From: Bacilli bacterium
Lineage (GTDB): Bacteria; Bacillota_I; Bacilli_A; ML615J-28; CAG-313
DNA: 64,000 bases
Assembly: GCA_017411715.1 (NCBI GenBank)
Contig: JAFQPO010000014.1
Span: 70,161 to 134,160, forward strand
Reading direction: 5' to 3'
Part shown: positions 23,836 through 32,978 of the stretch, piece after piece
How positions within the stretch are numbered: position 1 is the stretch's first letter
Layout: each line of letters begins with the position of its first letter
Notes under the pieces: generated by a model
Database searches by the model: none
The model's input: only the letters and a program-made list of their open reading frames with translations
What the model was told of the DNA's origin: nothing
Program-made: the position numbers and the translations under genes

Positions 23836-26064
23836 ATGGCTATCACTAATAATAGTAATTTGCAATCTGCAAAAACAATTGATGATGTTTTAGACGTTGT
23901 CAAAACTTATATAAATCAAAAACAAAGTATTGATTTAATAAAAAAAGCTTACGAAATAGCACTTAAGCAACATGAAGGTCAATTTAGAAAATCTGGTGAA
24001 CCATATGTACAACATCCAATTGAAGTTGCTTATATTCTTGCAACGTTAAATGCTGGACCTGCGACAATCGCAGCAGGTTTAGTACATGATGTTATTGAAG
24101 ATACTAAGATGACACCTGCTCAAATGGCTGAAATACTTGGTAATGATGTATTATCTATTGTCGATGGTGTTACAAAAATCAGTAAATTAAAATATATGAC
24201 TGCTGATAAAGCTCTTGCTACGAACCATCAAAAGATTTTATTAGCTATGTCAAAGGATATTAGAGTTGTTCTAGTTAAACTTGTTGACCGTTTACACAAC
24301 ATGCGTACTTTACAATATCATAATAATCCCGATAAACAATATCGTATCGCCAAAGAAACACTAGATTTGTATGCACCACTTGCACACCGCTTAGGGATGT
24401 ATCGTTTAAAAGCCGAACTAGAAGATTTAAGTTTGAAATTTATGTCTAAAAAAGAATATGACGAAATCTCTAGTGCTATTGCGATGAAGAAAAGTGAACG
24501 CGAAGATGATATTGCTTTAATGATTGACTTAATTAACAAAATGTTAGCTAGTCATGATGTTAAAGATTATGACATTAAAGGGCGTATAAAGAATATCTAT
24601 AGTATTTATAAAAAGATTATTACTAAAAATAAAACTATGGATGATATTTACGATTTATTAGCACTAAGAATAATTGTTAATTCTATTGAAGACTGTTATC
24701 GCGTATTAGGTTTAATCCATGGCGAATGGACACCGCTTCCATTAAGATTTAAAGATTATATTGCGGTTCCTAAACCTAACTTATATCAATCATTACATAC
24801 CACAATTGTTGGTCCAAATGGTAGAATATTTGAAATTCAAATTCGTACATTTGATATGGACGCTATTGCTGAATATGGGATTGCTGCACACTGGGCTTAT
24901 AAAGAGGGTGCTGGCTATTCACCTGAAAAAGAACAAATTGAGATCACTAATAAATTAAAGTGGTATAAAGATTTATCAACTTATGTTGAAATGACTAATG
25001 ATAATGATAAAGATCCGCTAGATAATATTATTGAAGATATATTTGACGCAAATGTATATGTTTTCACACCAAGAGGAGACGTTATTGACTTACCTGCAGG
25101 TTCGATGCCACTTGATTTTGCATATCGTATTCACTCAAGAATTGGAGAAACAACTGTAGGTGCCATTGTTAATGGTAAGATTGTACCTTTAAGTTATAAA
25201 CTTAAAACAGGTGATGTTGTTGATATTAAAACTAGTAAGAATAGTGCTGGACCTACTAAAGAATGGTTAAAGAACGCAAAAACATCTCATGCCAAACATA
25301 AAATTAAAGCTTTTGTCAATAAACAAAAAAGAGATGAAACAATTGAACGTGGTCGTGTTGAATTTGAACGCTACGCCAAAAATGTTAATTATGATGTTAA
25401 ACAATTAGACGATAAGAAAGTCAAAGAGCTATTTGGCCGTAATAATATTTCGACAATTGAAGAATTATATTATGAAATGGGTAAAATGAATTATACTGCT
25501 CAATCTGTTTTTAATCGTTTAACAGGTGTTACTTCAAATCTAATGGCTGATGAAATTGCTCTAATGCAATATAGTGAAGAAAATGCGATTAAGAAGAAAG
25601 CTTCGCGTCCACGCGTAAATAACTATGGTGTTGTAATCGATGGATTAGAACAAGCACATTTAAAACTTGCTAATTGTTGTCAACCAATCTATGGTGATAG
25701 AATATATGGATATATCAGCAAAGGATATGGTATTGTTATTCATCGTGATGGTTGCCCAAATTTGAATAAAGATGATGAAAATCGCTATATCAATGTATCT
25801 TGGGATAAAGAATTTAAAGGTCGTGTATTTGATACAACATTAAAAATTTCTGCTATCGATAAAAGAAACTTAGTAGCAGAAATCATTAATTCAATTAATA
25901 CTAACCAAGTTACAATTACATCTGTTACATCTACTAAGAGTAAAAGTGGTGAATGTATCACAAAAGTAAAACTTCAAGTATCAAATATTGAAGACTTAAA
26001 TCATGTAATTGTATCAATTGGTAAAATAAGTGAAATTTATAATATTGAAAGAGTGTTTAAATAA
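23836..26064 (+). CDS. relA: Bifunctional (p)ppGpp synthase/hydrolase Rel
   Basis: The long Rel protein of the stringent response, 742 aa. Domains in order: HD hydrolase (about 40-200, with HPIEVAYIL and VHDVIEDT intact), synthetase (about 230-350, with DLLALRIIV and YQSLHTTIVGP), TGS (about 395-460, VYVFTPRGDVIDLP), a helical/zinc-finger region with CCQPIYGD and HRDGCPN, and a C-terminal ACT domain (about 665-742). Both catalytic domains look intact, so it should make and degrade the alarmone. It is placed 18 nt after apt and overlaps dtd by one base. Confidence 0.97.
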   Translation: MAITNNSNLQSAKTIDDVLDVVKTYINQKQSIDLIKKAYEIALKQHEGQFRKSGEPYVQHPIEVAYILATLNAGPATIAAGLVHDVIEDTKMTPAQMAEILGNDVLSIVDGVTKISKLKYMTADKALATNHQKILLAMSKDIRVVLVKLVDRLHNMRTLQYHNNPDKQYRIAKETLDLYAPLAHRLGMYRLKAELEDLSLKFMSKKEYDEISSAIAMKKSEREDDIALMIDLINKMLASHDVKDYDIKGRIKNIYSIYKKIITKNKTMDDIYDLLALRIIVNSIEDCYRVLGLIHGEWTPLPLRFKDYIAVPKPNLYQSLHTTIVGPNGRIFEIQIRTFDMDAIAEYGIAAHWAYKEGAGYSPEKEQIEITNKLKWYKDLSTYVEMTNDNDKDPLDNIIEDIFDANVYVFTPRGDVIDLPAGSMPLDFAYRIHSRIGETTVGAIVNGKIVPLSYKLKTGDVVDIKTSKNSAGPTKEWLKNAKTSHAKHKIKAFVNKQKRDETIERGRVEFERYAKNVNYDVKQLDDKKVKELFGRNNISTIEELYYEMGKMNYTAQSVFNRLTGVTSNLMADEIALMQYSEENAIKKKASRPRVNNYGVVIDGLEQAHLKLANCCQPIYGDRIYGYISKGYGIVIHRDGCPNLNKDDENRYINVSWDKEFKGRVFDTTLKISAIDKRNLVAEIINSINTNQVTITSVTSTKSKSGECITKVKLQVSNIEDLNHVIVSIGKISEIYNIERVFK

Positions 26065-26504
26065 TGAAAGTAGTAGTTCAAAGGGTTCTAAATGCCGAGT
26101 GTGTTGTAAATAAAGAAGTTGTAAGTCAAATTCCATTTGGTTTAATGTTACTTGTGAGTTTTACTCATAGTGATAATATTCAAAATGTGGAATTAATGGC
26201 CAAGAAGATCGCAAACTTACGAATTTTTGAAGATGAAAACCAAAAAATGAATTTATCAATTCAAGATGTTAAGGGACAAATTTTGGCAATATCACAATTT
26301 ACTTTATATGCAAGTACAGTTAAAGGAAATCGTCCTTCATTTGTCGATTGTATGAATCCTATCTTGGCAAATGATTATTATGAGAAATTTATTGAAATAA
26401 TGAATAACACATATAATATTAAGACTTTACCTGGAGTTTTTGGGGCTGATATGAAACTTAATATTGTGTGTGATGGCCCTGTTACAATTACTTTAGAGTT
26501 TTAA
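26064..26504 (+). CDS. dtd: D-aminoacyl-tRNA deacylase
   Basis: Removes D-amino acids wrongly attached to tRNA. The motifs SQFTLYA and KGNRPSF (the gating and dimer blocks) and the C-terminal GADMKLNIVCDGPVTI identify the Dtd1 type. Length 146 aa is normal. The start overlaps the rel stop as TAATG, implying coupled translation. Confidence 0.95.
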   Translation: MKVVVQRVLNAECVVNKEVVSQIPFGLMLLVSFTHSDNIQNVELMAKKIANLRIFEDENQKMNLSIQDVKGQILAISQFTLYASTVKGNRPSFVDCMNPILANDYYEKFIEIMNNTYNIKTLPGVFGADMKLNIVCDGPVTITLEF

Positions 26505-26509
26505 GTTTA

Positions 26510-28216
26510 ATGGCTAGTTATTATAGAAATGTATTTTTAGAATTTCTTATTAATAATCGTAGTTCACAAATTGATGCTATGACATTTGTCATTTTTGATA
26601 AAAATGATGAAGATGGATGGATTGAAAATAAAGATTTAATTTCTTTATTTCATATTAAAGAACCTAGAACTTACTATAAAGAACTATCTTTCAATGATTT
26701 ATATAATACAATAGTAGAAGATTTTTTAGAAATTAAAACAACTGAAGTTTTAGAAGTTAGTAAAATAAACAAGATTTATTTAGATCCATATAATAAAAAG
26801 GCGATTTTTGAATTTAATTTTACACATTTAATCATAGTACCGGTAATTAAAAATGAAGAATTAAAAGCATTATGCTTTATATATGCGACACTAAAGGATA
26901 ACAAATGTTTAATTAATGATAGAAAAATTGAAAAGTTATATGATGAGTTACAAAAAGAACAAATACAATCATTAAAAAATGAAATTTATGATTATACTTC
27001 AAAACTACCTTATTTAGTATGGGGAGTATTCAATAAAAATAATAAATCTATATTATTCTCGAATTATCAACCTACTGAGATTAATAAAGATGAGTTATAT
27101 CAATTTTCAAAAGAGCAATATTTAAATATCTTATATCAACTAGGTTATCATATAACTATGACTGATGATACTTATGCTGGATTAATATTTTTTGATTGCG
27201 ATTTAAAAAATGATAATCTAATGTTGTCTTCTAATGAAATAAAAAAACACCATCATGATGGAATTTTTACGATAATTCATGTCAAATATGCTGGATACGA
27301 AGAATATAGCTTTGATCAAATCTATGAATTATTTAATCATTTATACAATAAATTTATTGAAAATTTTGAATATAAGTTTTATAAAGTTTCAGAAAATAGC
27401 TTTGTTTGTATAATTAATGATAAGTTTGATAAACGAATTCTTCAAAAAATGTCTACTTCATCATCGAAGTTAAAGATTACGTATGTTAGAAGTGGTGCTG
27501 ATATTTCACCAAAAGCTGATTTAGGAATGCTTGTTGAATTCTTAGAAATTAATGAAGAATACGAATTTAGACAAGAGTATTATTTATTTTATCGTCAGAA
27601 GAAGAATGAATATGCTTATAAAATAGCACTTGTTAAAGATAATGCTAAACTAGTTAGTCATTTGATAGTATGGAATTCGGTAACTAAAGAAATTGATGGT
27701 AAATATATTGTTAATGATGCTTTCATTTTAAATAATAATAATATGACTGAGTTGCAGTTTACTTCAACTAGTAAATGTATTAATGAAGTTTTAAGCAAAG
27801 ATTATGAAAGAATTTATTTATTGTTTGATGCGAAAACCTTATTAAAACGACAAATGTGGGAATATATTAAAAAAGTAGTTAGAAAATATAATGCTGATTT
27901 TAATCTTATTCTTATTACAAATGATATAAATGCAAATGAATTAGTTAAGATTATTACAAAATTGAATAATTTAGAAATTTCTTACTTTTTAGATAGTCAA
28001 ATATTCATGACTTTCGAAAAAGAAAACTTATTAGAAAATGCGAAAGGCATTTTTGTTAAAAATATGGAAGTTAATAATTTGATCCGCGGTGGAGAAACTT
28101 GCGGGAAAGAAGTTATTAAATACTATTTAAACCATAATTATATGGTCTTATTTGAAGCTGACAATAATAGTGTAGGCTTATTTGAACATAAAAATCTATT
28201 TATGATTACTAAATAG
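26510..28216 (+). CDS. Unknown 568-aa protein, possible degenerate GAF-GGDEF-EAL protein
   Basis: I recognise no named family. By eye the N-terminal 130 residues have the rhythm of a GAF domain (LIIVPVIKNEELKALCFIYA). The middle (about 250-330) has the shape of a GGDEF domain with its signature replaced: IIHVKY where nucleotide cyclases have lllDiD, and YKVSENSFVCII (291-302) where they have YRlGGDEFaill. From about 355 the line YYLFYRQKKNEYAYKIALV recalls the start of an EAL domain, but no EAL triplet or metal ligands are seen. If right, it would sense rather than make or break cyclic nucleotides. It follows dtd by 5 nt with a weak ribosome site, and the next membrane gene follows by 8 nt. 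Confidence 0.5.
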   Translation: MASYYRNVFLEFLINNRSSQIDAMTFVIFDKNDEDGWIENKDLISLFHIKEPRTYYKELSFNDLYNTIVEDFLEIKTTEVLEVSKINKIYLDPYNKKAIFEFNFTHLIIVPVIKNEELKALCFIYATLKDNKCLINDRKIEKLYDELQKEQIQSLKNEIYDYTSKLPYLVWGVFNKNNKSILFSNYQPTEINKDELYQFSKEQYLNILYQLGYHITMTDDTYAGLIFFDCDLKNDNLMLSSNEIKKHHHDGIFTIIHVKYAGYEEYSFDQIYELFNHLYNKFIENFEYKFYKVSENSFVCIINDKFDKRILQKMSTSSSKLKITYVRSGADISPKADLGMLVEFLEINEEYEFRQEYYLFYRQKKNEYAYKIALVKDNAKLVSHLIVWNSVTKEIDGKYIVNDAFILNNNNMTELQFTSTSKCINEVLSKDYERIYLLFDAKTLLKRQMWEYIKKVVRKYNADFNLILITNDINANELVKIITKLNNLEISYFLDSQIFMTFEKENLLENAKGIFVKNMEVNNLIRGGETCGKEVIKYYLNHNYMVLFEADNNSVGLFEHKNLFMITK

Positions 28217-28224
28217 GAGGGGCA

Positions 28225-29526
28225 ATGAAAAGAATATTGAGTTTTATTGCATCTTTTGTGATTCCTAAAAAGATGCTTAAACATCGTGAAATGAATATTT
28301 TCGTAATATTAATTATATTGTTACTTGCTTTTTTTGCATGTACATTTATTTCAAATTTAAGAGTAAGAGCTTTCGTCGAAAGATCACCTGAAACAGTATA
28401 TTATTTTCGTGAAATGACTGATATGGTGGAAGAAAAAGACGCAAATGCAGTTTTACCTTCGTTTACAGTAGAAGAAGGACGCGTAAAAGATGCTGAAATT
28501 GTAATGAATACAGTTAATAATCCTTATACTTTTACATATAAAGCAAGTGAAGAAGATATTCCTCTAGAAGTGGAAATGTATTATTTTCTTGATAAAATAG
28601 TATTCGAAGCAGGTGAAGTAAAATCAGAGACTGCTGTAATAGATTATAATTTATTAAATCTTCACGATGTTTTGACTAACCCATATGATAATGATTTAAA
28701 TAAAAAAAGTAATAAATTATTGATGATTTATACTAATTCTGTTGTTTTCTATATTTTTAATAATGGTTATGTTCTAAATAATGGAAAAGTTATTAATTAT
28801 TTAGACAACAGCTGGACAATGTATGAAACAAATGAAGATGGTGAGACTTTATATTTCTTACCTAAAGATGCTTCAGAAATAGATGACAATCATTGGACTA
28901 CCATTAGTAAAGAAGGAGAAAAAGTAACTATTCCTGGATATGGTGAATATGTAGCTCGCAAGCAAGTTACTCAAAATTTACATAAGATCTTTTTCAATTC
29001 TAAAAACTTTAGTACAAGAGTTGGCCATTATGAATATAGTGAACTTGATCATGCGGGAATAAATTTATATAAATATAATGAAAATACAAAATGGAGTGAA
29101 GTACTAGAAAATTTTGCCGAAGCAACAATTCAATCTAGCATGTCATATTATAAATCAAGAACAACTCTTAATGGTTTAATCTTTATTTTAGCCTTACCAT
29201 TTGGATGGTCATTCTTAATTTGGATGTTGACAAAACGTTTTGGTCAATTAAAATACTATAAAGAATATCTTGCAATTGCTGTAACCTCTATGGTTTTACC
29301 AAGTATTTTGATTTGTATTGTATCTTGCTTCATACCATATTTCCAAATCGCTTATTGGGGAATGTTATTGATGGCTGCATTCTATTTCTTAACAATTATC
29401 TGCATTAATGGCACAAGAAGACAAAGTAAGCCAACTGATGATGAAAACGATAATGATAAGACAAATAATTATCATCAAAAAATTAATTATGATATTGAAA
29501 CAAAGAAAGTTGCGGAAATGGATTAA
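28225..29526 (+). CDS. Four-helix membrane protein with large extracytoplasmic domain
   Basis: A 433-aa protein: a membrane helix at about 24-42, an extracytoplasmic region of about 270 residues, three clustered helices at about 315-396, and a short charged Asp/Asn-rich tail. The layout recalls DUF1189 proteins (for example YvdJ), but I see no decisive motif, so family and role stay open. A clear GGAGGGG site precedes the ATG, and the gene follows the GAF-like protein in the rel transcript, perhaps as its partner. The hairpin before spoIIIAH starts about 20 nt after its stop. Confidence 0.6.
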   Translation: MKRILSFIASFVIPKKMLKHREMNIFVILIILLLAFFACTFISNLRVRAFVERSPETVYYFREMTDMVEEKDANAVLPSFTVEEGRVKDAEIVMNTVNNPYTFTYKASEEDIPLEVEMYYFLDKIVFEAGEVKSETAVIDYNLLNLHDVLTNPYDNDLNKKSNKLLMIYTNSVVFYIFNNGYVLNNGKVINYLDNSWTMYETNEDGETLYFLPKDASEIDDNHWTTISKEGEKVTIPGYGEYVARKQVTQNLHKIFFNSKNFSTRVGHYEYSELDHAGINLYKYNENTKWSEVLENFAEATIQSSMSYYKSRTTLNGLIFILALPFGWSFLIWMLTKRFGQLKYYKEYLAIAVTSMVLPSILICIVSCFIPYFQIAYWGMLLMAAFYFLTIICINGTRRQSKPTDDENDNDKTNNYHQKINYDIETKKVAEMD

Positions 29527-29546
29527 TTAAATAGCATAAAAACTAT

Positions 29547-29583
29547 TAGTCCCTCATATAGTTAAATGACTATGGAGGGACTA
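29547..29583 (+). promoter_or_regulatory. Hairpin that pairs the spoIIIAH ribosome-binding site
   Basis: The 5' arm TAGTCCCTC (29547-29555) pairs with GAGGGACTA (29575-29583), and TATAGT (29557-29562) with ACTATG (29569-29574); one A bulges and the loop has 6 nt. The GGAGGG ribosome site (29574-29579) is fully paired and the ATG follows at 29585. There is no T run, so it is not an ordinary terminator. Confidence 0.7.
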
Positions 29584-29584
29584 T

Positions 29585-30091
29585 ATGATTAAAAAGAATC
29601 AATTTGCGTTAGTTTTTTTAACTTTAGTGACAATGCTTGCGGTGTGGTACGTTAAAACACCAACTCAAGCTGAAAAAGAAGATACAAATGTACCAGTTGT
29701 AGATGTAATTGAGACTGGTCGTTTAAATGAGTTAGCAAAAATGCGTGAAGAACTGATTAATGAAAGAAACGATCAAATGTCAGTTTGGAATGAGGTTATT
29801 GCCTCTGGTGATGCTTCAGCCCAAGAAAAAGATAATGCATTAAAAGAAAAAGAAAAACTTTCTAGTTTAACTGAATTAGAAACCCTTTTCGAATTAGAAG
29901 TTATTAACTTAGGATACCGTGATTCGTTTGTAGAAGTAAATGAGTATGGTGTAGAAATATTGGTTGTAGCAGAAGAAGATTCATATACATCTGCTAATGA
30001 AATTGTTTTAATGGCTTTTAATTATTTTAGTGAAGATTATGGCGATGTCGTTGTTACATTTAAAGATGCTTCGAATATTGTTAACTCGTAA
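29585..30091 (+). CDS. spoIIIAH: SpoIIIAH-like stage III sporulation protein
   Basis: In B. subtilis SpoIIIAH spans the mother-cell membrane and binds forespore SpoIIQ to form the feeding channel during engulfment. This 168-aa protein has an N-terminal membrane helix (about 7-24) and the family blocks EVIASGDASAQEKDNAL, LTELETLFELEVINLGY and a C-terminal ring-building domain ending in VVVTFKDAS. Only spoIIIAH is present here; spoIIIAA-AG are not beside it, which differs from the usual eight-gene operon. Translation may be limited by the hairpin over its ribosome site. A terminator follows directly. Confidence 0.85.
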   Translation: MIKKNQFALVFLTLVTMLAVWYVKTPTQAEKEDTNVPVVDVIETGRLNELAKMREELINERNDQMSVWNEVIASGDASAQEKDNALKEKEKLSSLTELETLFELEVINLGYRDSFVEVNEYGVEILVVAEEDSYTSANEIVLMAFNYFSEDYGDVVVTFKDASNIVNS

Positions 30092-30116
30092 AATGTGTAT
30101 ATTTACACATTTTTTT
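30091..30116 (+). terminator. Terminator after spoIIIAH
   Basis: AAATGTGTA (30091-30099) pairs with TACACATTT (30104-30112), followed by T residues. It starts on the last base of the stop codon. Confidence 0.8.
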
Positions 30117-30131
30117 AATTAGGAGTATTAT

Positions 30132-31010
30132 ATGGAATATAGAGATTATTATAATGGACAAGCAATAACAGTAGACAAATATTTATCGTTATTTTCATTA
30201 TCTAAATCCAAAATCAATATTTTGATAAATAATAATTGTGTTTATGTTAATGATTTACCTGCAACCCTTAATACAATTATCTATCGTAATGATGATATAA
30301 GAATAGATTATGAATTAATTGATGATGCGAAAAATTTAGATGTTAATAATTTAGTCACAAATCAAAAATTAAATGTTTTATATGAAGATGCATATTTAAT
30401 GATTGTTGATAAACCAGCTAATATGTTAATTTATGATTTAGATAATCAAAATAATATAACATTAGACATCTTAGTGGCTAAATATTATATTGAAAATAGC
30501 ATTAACGCTAAAGTAAGACATGTACATCGATTAGATAAAGAAACAACTGGATGCGTAGTTTATGCTAAAGATCCGTTAACACATAGTTCGTTATCAAAAA
30601 TGGTTGAAGATAATACTTTGAGTAGAGAATATATTGGAATATGTGAGGGTAATTTTGAAAATGAATCTGGTGAAATAGAAGCTAATATAGGACGTGATCG
30701 ACATAATGCGAAGAAGATGATAGCTTCTAAAACAGGTAAATATGCTTTGACACAATATTTTGTTTTGAAAAATAACCATAAGAGTTGTGTTGTCAAATTT
30801 ATATTAAAAACAGGACGCACGCACCAAATAAGGGTCCATACGTCCTATTTTAATCATCCTTTAATCGGAGATAAATTGTATAATAAAAAAGTTTATAATA
30901 AAAAAAGATGTTTGTTACACTCGAGCTGTGTAAAATTTATACATCCAGTAACAAACAAGGAAATTGTTGTTAATTCTAGTTTACCTAAAGATATGGTGGG
31001 CTATTTATAA
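30132..31010 (+). CDS. RluD-family RNA pseudouridine synthase
   Basis: Converts uridine to pseudouridine in rRNA or tRNA. An N-terminal S4-like RNA-binding segment (about 14-60) precedes the catalytic domain with HRLDKETTG (catalytic Asp135) and the later block KTGRTHQIRVH, followed by HPLIGDKLY. Length 292 aa is usual for RluD/RluA-type enzymes (B. subtilis YlyB, YjbO, YhcT). Motif reading does not tell which RNA site is modified. AGGAG precedes the start. Confidence 0.9.
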   Translation: MEYRDYYNGQAITVDKYLSLFSLSKSKINILINNNCVYVNDLPATLNTIIYRNDDIRIDYELIDDAKNLDVNNLVTNQKLNVLYEDAYLMIVDKPANMLIYDLDNQNNITLDILVAKYYIENSINAKVRHVHRLDKETTGCVVYAKDPLTHSSLSKMVEDNTLSREYIGICEGNFENESGEIEANIGRDRHNAKKMIASKTGKYALTQYFVLKNNHKSCVVKFILKTGRTHQIRVHTSYFNHPLIGDKLYNKKVYNKKRCLLHSSCVKFIHPVTNKEIVVNSSLPKDMVGYL

Positions 31011-31035
31011 AAAAAACTTGATGCAATGCATCAAG
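31008..31035 (-). terminator. Terminator of the tRNA-Cys transcript
   Basis: The near-perfect palindrome at 31017-31035 (CTTGATGCA arms) is followed, on the minus strand, by a run of eight T. It also overlaps the end of the rluD-type gene on the other strand. Confidence 0.8.
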
Positions 31036-31047
31036 GAATTTAATAGA

Positions 31048-31121
31048 TGGAGGCTCCGACCAGATTTGAACTGGTGATCAGGGAGTTGCAGTCCCATGCC
31101 TTACCGCTTGGCTACAGAGCC
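31048..31121 (-). tRNA. tRNA-Cys (GCA)
   Basis: The minus strand folds as a full cloverleaf of 74 nt with encoded CCA. The acceptor stem is GGCTCTG with CGGAGCC, the anticodon stem is GGGA/TCCC around a CTGCAAC loop (anticodon GCA), and the T arm is CCAGTTCAAATCTGG. U73 before CCA is the usual cysteine identity base. It has its own promoter and terminator. Confidence 0.97.
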
Positions 31122-31130
31122 ATCTATGCT

Positions 31131-31159
31131 ATTATACAATAATTAATCCTTTTAGTCAA
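31131..31159 (-). promoter_or_regulatory. Promoter of tRNA-Cys
   Basis: Minus strand TTGACT (31159-31154), 17-nt spacer, TATAAT (31136-31131), 10 nt before the tRNA 5' end. Confidence 0.85.
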
Positions 31160-31239
31160 GAAAAATGAAAATAAAATCATAATAATGGAATAAAAATTAA
31201 TGTTTTGATAGAATATTATATGAAAGGAAACTTGATTTT

Positions 31240-32928
31240 ATGAATAAAATATTTAAATTATTATTTTTTGTATTTATAGTATTTGTTATCTCAGGGTGCA
31301 CATCTAATACTGGGGGCACTGAACCAAGTACTCATCAACATACTCCATGTCAAAAATGTGGTTTATGTCTTGATTTAGCGTGCGATGATTTAGAAGCTAG
31401 ATGTAAAGGACATGAAGATGATGAAGTAAGAGAATTTTTACAATCTGCTTCTGAAGATATTGTTATCCCATCAACTTTAACTTCTAGTATTAATTTAAAT
31501 TACTCATTGAAAAAAGACAATAAAGTAATTGAAATTATGTGGGATATTGACAAAACTAACAGCATATCTGAATTAGGACGTGTAAATAGATCATATAATG
31601 ATGAAAAAGTTAAATTAACTGCCACTTTTTCTTATAGTGGAGTAGAATATCAAAAAGAATACACAACAGTAGTTCTTGGCTATACATTTGAAGAAAGAGT
31701 AGAACTAATTAAAAAAGAAATCACAATTAGTAATTTAGTAGATGGTGATATTGAGCTTCCTACTAAGTTTAATGACCCTGATGCGGTCGTAACTTGGAAA
31801 AGTTCTAATCAAGATGTTTTAACTAATGATGGAAAATACACTGAACCTAGTGAAATTGTCAATTTTGATTTGGTTTTAACAATCATAATAAATGGAGTTG
31901 TAGAGGAGATTGTTTATAATATGCAAACTTTTAAAGCTGAAATTATGCATCATTTAAATGTAAATTATGCAACTGACTATGATTTAACAAACAATGCTAA
32001 TTTAATGTTAGATGGTAATTATTTAACACTACAAGATGGTGTTTTAACAAGTGAATATGAATCTAAAGTATATGAAACATTACCTTTTGTTAGTATGGTA
32101 GGTTCATGGACTGCTACAACTTCAACAAAAGCAACTGTTGAAGTATTATATAAAGTGCGTGTTAATGGTGTTTGGAGTGCTTATTTGAGCTATGGAGAAT
32201 GGGGATTAGGTTTACAAAACAAATGCTATTCAACAAAAACTAGTGATGGTCTAGCAAAAATGAGTACTGATGAAATTATGATTAATAATGGTAATACAGC
32301 TAATGCATATCAATTCAAAGTAATATTAAAAAGAGATACATTAGCAGAAACTGCACCTAAAGTATTATTAGTTGCTGCTTCATTTGAATTTGAAAATTAT
32401 ACTTTCCCTGTATCAACAAATTCACTACCAACATATTATTGTCATGATGTACCAATGCTTAATCAAAATATTGTACCGGTGATTGGTAATAGTATTTGTA
32501 GTGCTACTTCAACAACAATGTTATTAAAATATAAAGGACATTCTTTCACTGAGTATGATGCGGAATTTGAACATCGTTATATTGCGGGACTTGTAAAAGA
32601 CTATAACCATGATATTTTTGGTAACTGGGTATATAATGTTGCGGTGCTTGGCTCATATGGAAATGAAGCATATTTACTTAGAATGTACTCATTAGAAGAA
32701 CTTGTTTATCATCTTGCGACTGTCGGTCCTATCTCAGCTTCTGTTAAAGGTAACATGCAAGGATATTACACTACTAATGGACATTTAATCGTTGTTAAAG
32801 GATACGAATATGTAAATGGTGAATTACAATTTATTTGTAATGATCCAAATCTTAAGAATGTTGAAGTTAGATATTCAGCCGAAACAATGCAAAATGTTTG
32901 GCGCAACATGGCTTATGTAATTAAATAG
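31240..32928 (+). CDS. Lipoprotein with C-terminal C39-like cysteine peptidase domain
   Basis: A 562-aa surface protein. A signal peptide with lipobox ISGC puts the lipid on Cys20. Next comes a short Cys/His cluster (CQKCGLCLDLACDD to RCKGH, about 37-58) of the kind seen near the N terminus of lipoproteins in gut Firmicutes, probably metal binding. Then follow beta domains, including a bacterial Ig-like block (VTWKSSNQDVL). The last 145 residues form a papain-like C39_2-type domain with Cys420 (NSICSATS), His515 (NGHLIVV) and Asp535 (CNDPN) as the likely catalytic set. It may cleave peptides or peptidoglycan-linked substrates outside the cell. It is a single gene, divergent from tRNA-Cys, with its own terminator. 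The promoter is not clear (possible -10 TAGAAT at 31209). Confidence 0.75.
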   Translation: MNKIFKLLFFVFIVFVISGCTSNTGGTEPSTHQHTPCQKCGLCLDLACDDLEARCKGHEDDEVREFLQSASEDIVIPSTLTSSINLNYSLKKDNKVIEIMWDIDKTNSISELGRVNRSYNDEKVKLTATFSYSGVEYQKEYTTVVLGYTFEERVELIKKEITISNLVDGDIELPTKFNDPDAVVTWKSSNQDVLTNDGKYTEPSEIVNFDLVLTIIINGVVEEIVYNMQTFKAEIMHHLNVNYATDYDLTNNANLMLDGNYLTLQDGVLTSEYESKVYETLPFVSMVGSWTATTSTKATVEVLYKVRVNGVWSAYLSYGEWGLGLQNKCYSTKTSDGLAKMSTDEIMINNGNTANAYQFKVILKRDTLAETAPKVLLVAASFEFENYTFPVSTNSLPTYYCHDVPMLNQNIVPVIGNSICSATSTTMLLKYKGHSFTEYDAEFEHRYIAGLVKDYNHDIFGNWVYNVAVLGSYGNEAYLLRMYSLEELVYHLATVGPISASVKGNMQGYYTTNGHLIVVKGYEYVNGELQFICNDPNLKNVEVRYSAETMQNVWRNMAYVIK

Positions 32929-32942
32929 ATAAAAAGAAAACC

Positions 32943-32971
32943 AAGAAATCCAACTGGATTTCTTTTTGTCT
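32943..32971 (+). terminator. Terminator after the C39-like lipoprotein
   Basis: AAGAAATCC/GGATTTCTT stem with a 4-nt loop, followed by T residues. Confidence 0.75.
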
Positions 32972-32978
32972 TTTATTT

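Noticed and set aside
29547-29583. Hairpin before spoIIIAH as a plain terminator
   Set aside because: No T run follows, and the right arm is the ribosome site itself, so translational control is the better reading.
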